From NCBI RefSeq assembly GCF_000633595.2, contig NZ_JIBU02000027.1, positions 62,001-126,000 on the forward strand: DNA of 64,000 nucleotides, read 5' to 3'. Shown here piece by piece: positions 63,206 to 64,000 of this stretch (position 1 is the stretch's first letter; every line of letters begins with the position of its first letter). The stretch comes from Clostridium drakei (GTDB taxonomy: Bacteria; Bacillota; Clostridia; Clostridiales; Clostridiaceae). A program made the position numbers and the translations under genes. The notes below the pieces were generated by a model that had not been told where the DNA came from, ran no database searches, and saw nothing but the letters and a program-made list of their open reading frames with translations.

Positions 63206-63867
63206 AATATTTGCTCCTTTCGATATATATGTTCTAAAAAAAAGTCGACTTTGCTTAGAAAAATTGTTCCATTTTTAGTAAGTGTAATAGTTTGCCATAG
63301 AACTCCAAGAATAATACTTTCTATAAATTTTATGTAATACAATTTCAAATATTTTGTACTAAGCACAGATAAAATTGTAATTATCAATGAAAAAATAAAT
63401 AGTACAATAATAGATTTTTTTTTAAATTGCTTTTTAAGTTCAATATTGGTAATAGGTTTTTTGATACTGTCTACTGGTGCATTTTTTGCAACTATTATAA
63501 AAGCAAATACTATACAAGCTGTGCTTATTAATATTGCAGTAAGCATATTAATTTTGAAAAGTATCTTATCAATAAATATTCCTGATGCTACTGCTAAAAT
63601 TGTACCTATTATAATGCAGTGACTAGGTGAAGAAGCGTGTGCCCCTCCTGAATATTTCCTTAGAATGCTAACAGTAATGGAAAATAATAATGCTTCACAA
63701 AGTACACCGAAAAACAAACCAGCGATGATTACCCATGAAATAGCAAATATAGTCTGAAGTAAATTTATTGCACCATATACAATAATTTGTTCTTTATCTT
63801 CATCAACATTTAAAAATACTTTAGCATTTTTTCCTATTTTAACTGATATTCTTTCAATTAGAGACAT
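63202..63867 (-). CDS. agrB: AgrB peptidase
   Basis: 221 residues, polytopic membrane protein. The catalytic region is ILRKYSGGAHASSPSHCIII: His in SGGAHA and Cys in HC form the cysteine-protease pair of AgrB. It removes the AgrD tail and forms the (thio)lactone. ATG 63867 with GAAGGAATG-type site upstream, overlapping the end of the previous gene; stop overlaps agrD. Intact. Confidence 0.95.
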   Translation of the reverse strand: MSLIERISVKIGKNAKVFLNVDEDKEQIIVYGAINLLQTIFAISWVIIAGLFFGVLCEALLFSITVSILRKYSGGAHASSPSHCIIIGTILAVASGIFIDKILFKINMLTAILISTACIVFAFIIVAKNAPVDSIKKPITNIELKKQFKKKSIIVLFIFSLIITILSVLSTKYLKLYYIKFIESIILGVLWQTITLTKNGTIFLSKVDFFLEHIYRKEQIL

Positions 63868-64000
63868 ATTTCATTCCTTCTTTTGTTTTTAATAAATAGT
63901 GTATTATTATAATAAAAACTGATGTAATAATTAATGATGGAATTTCTAATACACATTTTTTAACAGGTCCTAAAAGTTGAAGACTTGTATCGATTTTTAG
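63854..64000 (-). CDS. 3' end of an unidentified membrane protein gene (cut by window edge)
   Basis: The last 48 codons of a frame entering from outside the window; stop TGA 63856-63854 overlaps the agrB start by 14 bp. The visible C-terminus has one hydrophobic helix (IPSLIITSVFIIIIHYLL) and a short basic tail (KTKEGMKYVSN). Family not assignable from so little. The overlap implies co-transcription with agrB, so it is probably part of the signalling locus. Confidence 0.6.
   Translation of the reverse strand, partial: LKIDTSLQLLGPVKKCVLEIPSLIITSVFIIIIHYLLKTKEGMKYVSN

Noticed and set aside
1-64000. CRISPR arrays, tRNA or rRNA genes
   Set aside because: No regularly spaced repeats and no tRNA cloverleaf or rRNA segments were found on either strand by eye.

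Overview
The window is AT-rich DNA (roughly 70-75 % A+T by eye) with strong GGAGG-type ribosome binding sites, many short intrinsic terminators, two agr-type cyclic peptide quorum-sensing loci, Bce-type transport genes and clostridial orphan families (AAA-ATPase-like/PD-(D/E)XK, Rpn nucleases, YvrJ/DUF2922/DUF1659). This points to a Clostridium sensu lato chromosome. No rRNA, tRNA, CRISPR array or intact insertion sequence was seen.

Layout. 1-4.7 kb (minus strand): 3' part of an agr locus (agrD and the 5' part of agrC), a large GGDEF-EAL c-di-GMP enzyme and a PadR regulator. 4.8-13.5 kb (plus): TetR regulator with a PEP-synthase/rifampicin-phosphotransferase-like enzyme; a His-rich protein followed by a two-component system whose kinase is also His-rich; a cold-shock gene with a hairpin at its ribosome binding site; a decayed Ada/AlkA relic and intact ogt; an SMR pump with a palindromic operator and a MarR regulator. 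13.6-24.8 kb: Uma2 nuclease, AAA-ATPase/nuclease, HIT protein, MntA-HepT toxin-antitoxin pair, and a Bce-like module (response regulator, kinase, S41 lipoprotein, ABC ATPase, permease), then a convergent TauE/SafE transporter.

25-49 kb is a defence and selfish-gene island: a second AAA-ATPase/nuclease with a truncated relic of itself, Rpn relics, NUDIX, an EVE-like/McrB plus McrC restriction pair, a 1365-aa NACHT-type STAND ATPase with a C-terminal nuclease-like domain, an FRG + DUF262 gene pair, a membrane coiled-coil protein, a complete type I restriction-modification system (hsdR-M-S) and an Rpn nuclease. I regard the cluster STAND-nuclease / FRG / DUF262 / membrane coiled coil (33.3-40.7 kb) as the best candidate for an undescribed defence system.

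49.7-61 kb: a short RtcB RNA ligase, a PI-PLC-like protein, and on the minus strand an operon of two tandem sigma-70-like factors + DnaD + DnaC-like loader, next to a DUF1659-DUF2922-YvrJ operon. The arrangement recalls the SigO/RsoA/YvrJ region of Bacillus subtilis. Divergent from it, sharing a compact overlapping promoter, is a WXG-type polymorphic toxin with an LHH nuclease end, a SUKH immunity protein and a second putative immunity protein with an internal duplication. A KptA relic follows. 61.1-64 kb (minus): a second agr locus, agrB-agrD followed by a PAS/HisKA membrane kinase rather than an AgrC-type kinase.

The whole reads as a regulatory and accessory region rich in signalling (two peptide signals, c-di-GMP, four two-component kinases plus AgrC) and in conflict systems. 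Many relics show repeated gain and decay of genes.
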